NCBI GenBank assembly: GCA_963693285.1
Contig: OY848919.1
Span: forward strand, 8,117,461-8,181,460
Direction of reading: 5' to 3'
Origin: Xestospongia muta
Lineage: Eukaryota > Porifera > Demospongiae > Haplosclerida > Petrosiidae
Length of the DNA: 64,000 bases
In this document: one piece after another, positions 61,920 to 64,000 of the stretch
How the letters are laid out: each line of letters begins with the position of its first letter
Position numbering within the stretch: position 1 is the stretch's first letter
Position numbers and translations under genes: made by a program
Notes under the pieces: generated by a model
The model's database searches: none
What the model was told of the DNA's origin: nothing
Seen by the model: only the letters and a program-made list of their open reading frames with translations

Positions 61920-64000
61920 AGCTTATTTAACCAGTTTTCACAGTTAATTTCTAATCTTTTTTAACTTTCAAAAAGCTCTAAACTATTTATTCGAGAGTTT
62001 AAACCTATTTAGACTACTTTATTAGTATATTTAAGACTGATAAACTTACTAAACTCTTTAGATCAGCTTATTTAACCAGCTTTCACAGTTAATTTCTAAT
62101 CTTTTTTAACTTTCAAAAAGCTCTAAACTCTTTATTTTAGAGTTTTAACCTATTTAGACTACGTTATTAGTATATTTAAGACAGATAAACTTACTAAACT
62201 CTTTAGATCAGCTTATTTAACCAGTTTTCACAGTTAATTTCTAATCTTTTTTAACTTTCAAAAAGCTCTAAACTCTTTATTTTAGAGTTTTAACCTATTT
62301 AGACTACTTTATTAGTATATTTAAGACAGATAAACTTACTAAACTCTTTAGATCAGCTTATTTAACCAGTTTTCACAGTTAATTTCTAATCTTTTTTAAC
62401 TTTCAAAAAGCTCTAAACTCTTTATTTTAGAGTTTTAACCTATTTAGACTACTTTATTAGTATATTTAAGATAGATAAACTTACTAAACTCTTTAGATCA
62501 GCTTATTTAACCAGTTTTCACAGTTAATTTCGAATCTTTTTTAACTTTCAAAAAGCTCTAAACTCTTTATTTTAGAGTTTTAATCTATTTAGACTACTTT
62601 ATTAGTATATTTAAGACTGATAAACTAACTAAACTCCATGGATCAGCTTATTTAACCAGTTTTCACAGTTAATTTTTAATCTTTTTTAACTTTTAAAAAG
62701 CTCTAAACTCTTTATTTTAGAATTTAGACCTATTTAGACTACTTTATTAGTATATTGTAGACAGATAAAGTTACTAAACTCTTTAGATCAGCTTATTTAA
62801 CCACAATTCACAGTTAATTTGTAATCTTTTTTAACTTTCAAAAAGTTCTAAACTCTTTATTTTAGTCTTTTAACATATTTAGACTACTTTATTAGTATAT
62901 TTAAGACAGATAAACTTACTAAACTCTTTAGATCAGCTTATTTAACCAGTTTTCACAGTTAATTTCTAATTTTTTTTAACTTTCAAAAAGCTCTATACCC
63001 TTTATTTTAGAGTTTTAACCTATTTAGACTTCTTTATTAGGATATTTAAGACTGATAAACTTACTAAACTCTATATATCAGCTTATTTAACCAGTTTTCA
63101 CAGTTAATTTCTAATCTTTTTTAACTTTCAAAAAGCTCTATACCCTTTAGTTTAGAGTTTTAACCTATTTAGACTACTTTATTAGTATATTTAAGACTGA
63201 TAAACTTACTAAACTCTTTAGATCAGCTTATTTAACCAGTTTTCACAGTTAATTTCTAATCTTTTTAACTTTCAAAAAGCTCTAAACTCTTTATTTTAGA
63301 GTTTTAACCTATTTAGACTACTTTATTAGTATATTTAAGACTGATAAACTTACTAAACTCTTTAGATCAGCTTATTTAACCAGTTTTCACAGTTAATTTT
63401 TAATCTTTTTTAACTTTCAAAAAGCTCTAAACTCTTTATTTTAGAGTTTTAACCTATTTAGACTACTTTATTAGTATATATAAGACAGATAAACTTACTA
63501 AACTCTTTAGATCAGCTTATTTAACCAGTTTTCACAGTTAATTTCTAATCTTTTTTAACTTTCAAAAAGCTCTAAACTTTTTATTTCAGAGTTTTAACCA
63601 ATTTAGACTACTTTATTAGTATATTTAAGACTGATAAACTTACTAAACTCTTTAGATCAGCTTATTTAACCAGATTTCACAGTTAATTTCTAATCTTTTT
63701 CAACTTTCAAAAAGCTCTAAACTCTTTATTTTAGAATTTTAACCTATTTACACTACTTTATTAGTATATTTAAGACTGATAAACTTACTAAACTCTTTAG
63801 ATCAGTTTATTTAACCAGTTTTCAAAGGTAATTTGTAATCTTTTTTAACTTTGAAAAAGTTCTAAACTCTTTATTTTAGAGTTTTAACCTATTTAGACTA
63901 CTTAATTAGTATATTTAAGACTGATAAACTTACTAAACCCTTTAGATCAGTTTATTTAACCAGTTTTCACAGTTAATTTTTAATCTTTTTAACTTTCAAA
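61920..64000 (-). repeat. 35-monomer (about 5,065-bp) duplication, copy 2, cut by the window end
   Basis: Partner of 56858-58934. It keeps the same order of variant monomers: CCAGCTTTCACAG, ACGTTATTAG, CTCCATGGATC, ACCACAATTCACAG, ATTAGGATATTT, the CAATTTAGACTAC variant and CAAAGGTAATTTG. Matching is still intact at 64000, so the duplication continues beyond the window. Confidence 0.84.

Larger units (their letters stand above)
25986..64000 (-). repeat. 145-bp satellite array, reverse orientation (about 262 monomers)
   Basis: Continuous reverse-complement monomers run to the window end. No further orientation change was seen. The array is richer in 1-3-base deletions than the forward one (for example near 42702, 44746 and 56130), so block offsets fall a few bases short of multiples of 145. 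It carries variants not seen in the forward array, notably the CpG-containing ATTCGAGAG at monomer positions 16-24 read in reverse. It also shares older variants with the forward array, such as ACCACAATTCACAG (forward GAATTGTGG). Long-range block duplications are listed separately. No gene, RNA gene or transposon is visible. Confidence 0.98.

Noticed and set aside
1..64000. Short open reading frames in the array
   Set aside because: The monomer is dense in TAA, TAG and TGA on both strands, and a 145-bp period rotates every frame through all phases. Any open stretch is a by-product of repeat variation; none has a start, a length or a composition suggesting a protein.
1..64000. CRISPR array
   Set aside because: Repeats are contiguous 145-bp units with no unique spacers between short direct repeats, and there are no nearby cas-like genes.
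25986..64000. Intrinsic terminators: AAACTCTTTATTTTAGAGTTTT looks like a stem followed by T's
   Set aside because: The stem is 7 bp with only 3 G/C pairs, it recurs in most monomers, and no transcription unit precedes it. It is a feature of the satellite unit.
1..64000. CENP-B box or another known centromere protein site
   Set aside because: The consensus has no CpG, and nothing resembles TTCG followed by CGGG at the required spacing. The CpG-bearing ATTCGAGAG variant does not fit either.
1..64000. Telomeric or subtelomeric repeat
   Set aside because: TTAG-containing words are frequent by composition but there are no tandem 5-8-bp telomere motifs.
1..64000. Promoter-like TTGAAA and TATAAT-like words
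   Set aside because: They follow from 77% AT content and recur at repeat period with no gene downstream.
1..64000. tRNA, rRNA or other structured RNA gene
   Set aside because: No cloverleaf-type or conserved rRNA sequence was seen; GC is uniformly about 23% and every stretch aligns to the monomer.

Overview
The whole 64 kb window is one AT-rich satellite DNA. I found no gene, RNA gene, transposon or other unique sequence in it. The monomer is 145 bp (about 23% GC; on the forward strand roughly A 63, T 48, G 23, C 11, with no CpG in the consensus). It is repeated about 435 times with no spacer, and the array runs off both ends of the window. This organisation is typical of centromeric or pericentromeric heterochromatin in a eukaryote. 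The monomer is close to the length of DNA wrapped in a nucleosome core. I do not recognise the family. AT-rich satellites of 140-170 bp are common in insects (beetles among them), but the sequence alone does not identify the organism.

Layout: positions 1-25288 hold about 174 monomers in one orientation (called forward). At 25288/25289 the orientation flips in the middle of a monomer. From there to the end, about 265 monomers run in reverse, except for a 62-bp forward island at 25924-25985. The island exists because a 697-bp segment carrying the inversion junction was tandemly duplicated (25227-25923 and 25924-26620, one difference seen). 697 bp is not a multiple of 145, unlike every other duplication in the window.

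Both arrays contain higher-order structure: blocks of many monomers repeated in register. In the forward array, a 4,640-bp block (32 monomers) is present twice in tandem (4056-8695, 8696-13335) with no difference seen. Inside and around it are older 25-, 24-, 17-, 13- and 8/9-monomer periodicities. In the reverse array, blocks repeat at about 579, 1,448, 2,173, 2,317, 3,041, 3,475, 4,490, 5,065 and 6,520 bp. Two recognisable modules occur about six times each between 33 and 55 kb. The nested, in-register copies fit repeated unequal exchange or replication slippage. The inversion with its out-of-register duplication needs a different, end-joining or template-switching type of event.

The window contains no coding system. 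What deserves a second look is the architecture: a very large inverted repeat built of satellite, the duplicated inversion junction, nearly identical large duplications, patchy block replacement, and a rare variant monomer shared in opposite orientations at the left edge and at 32.3 kb.
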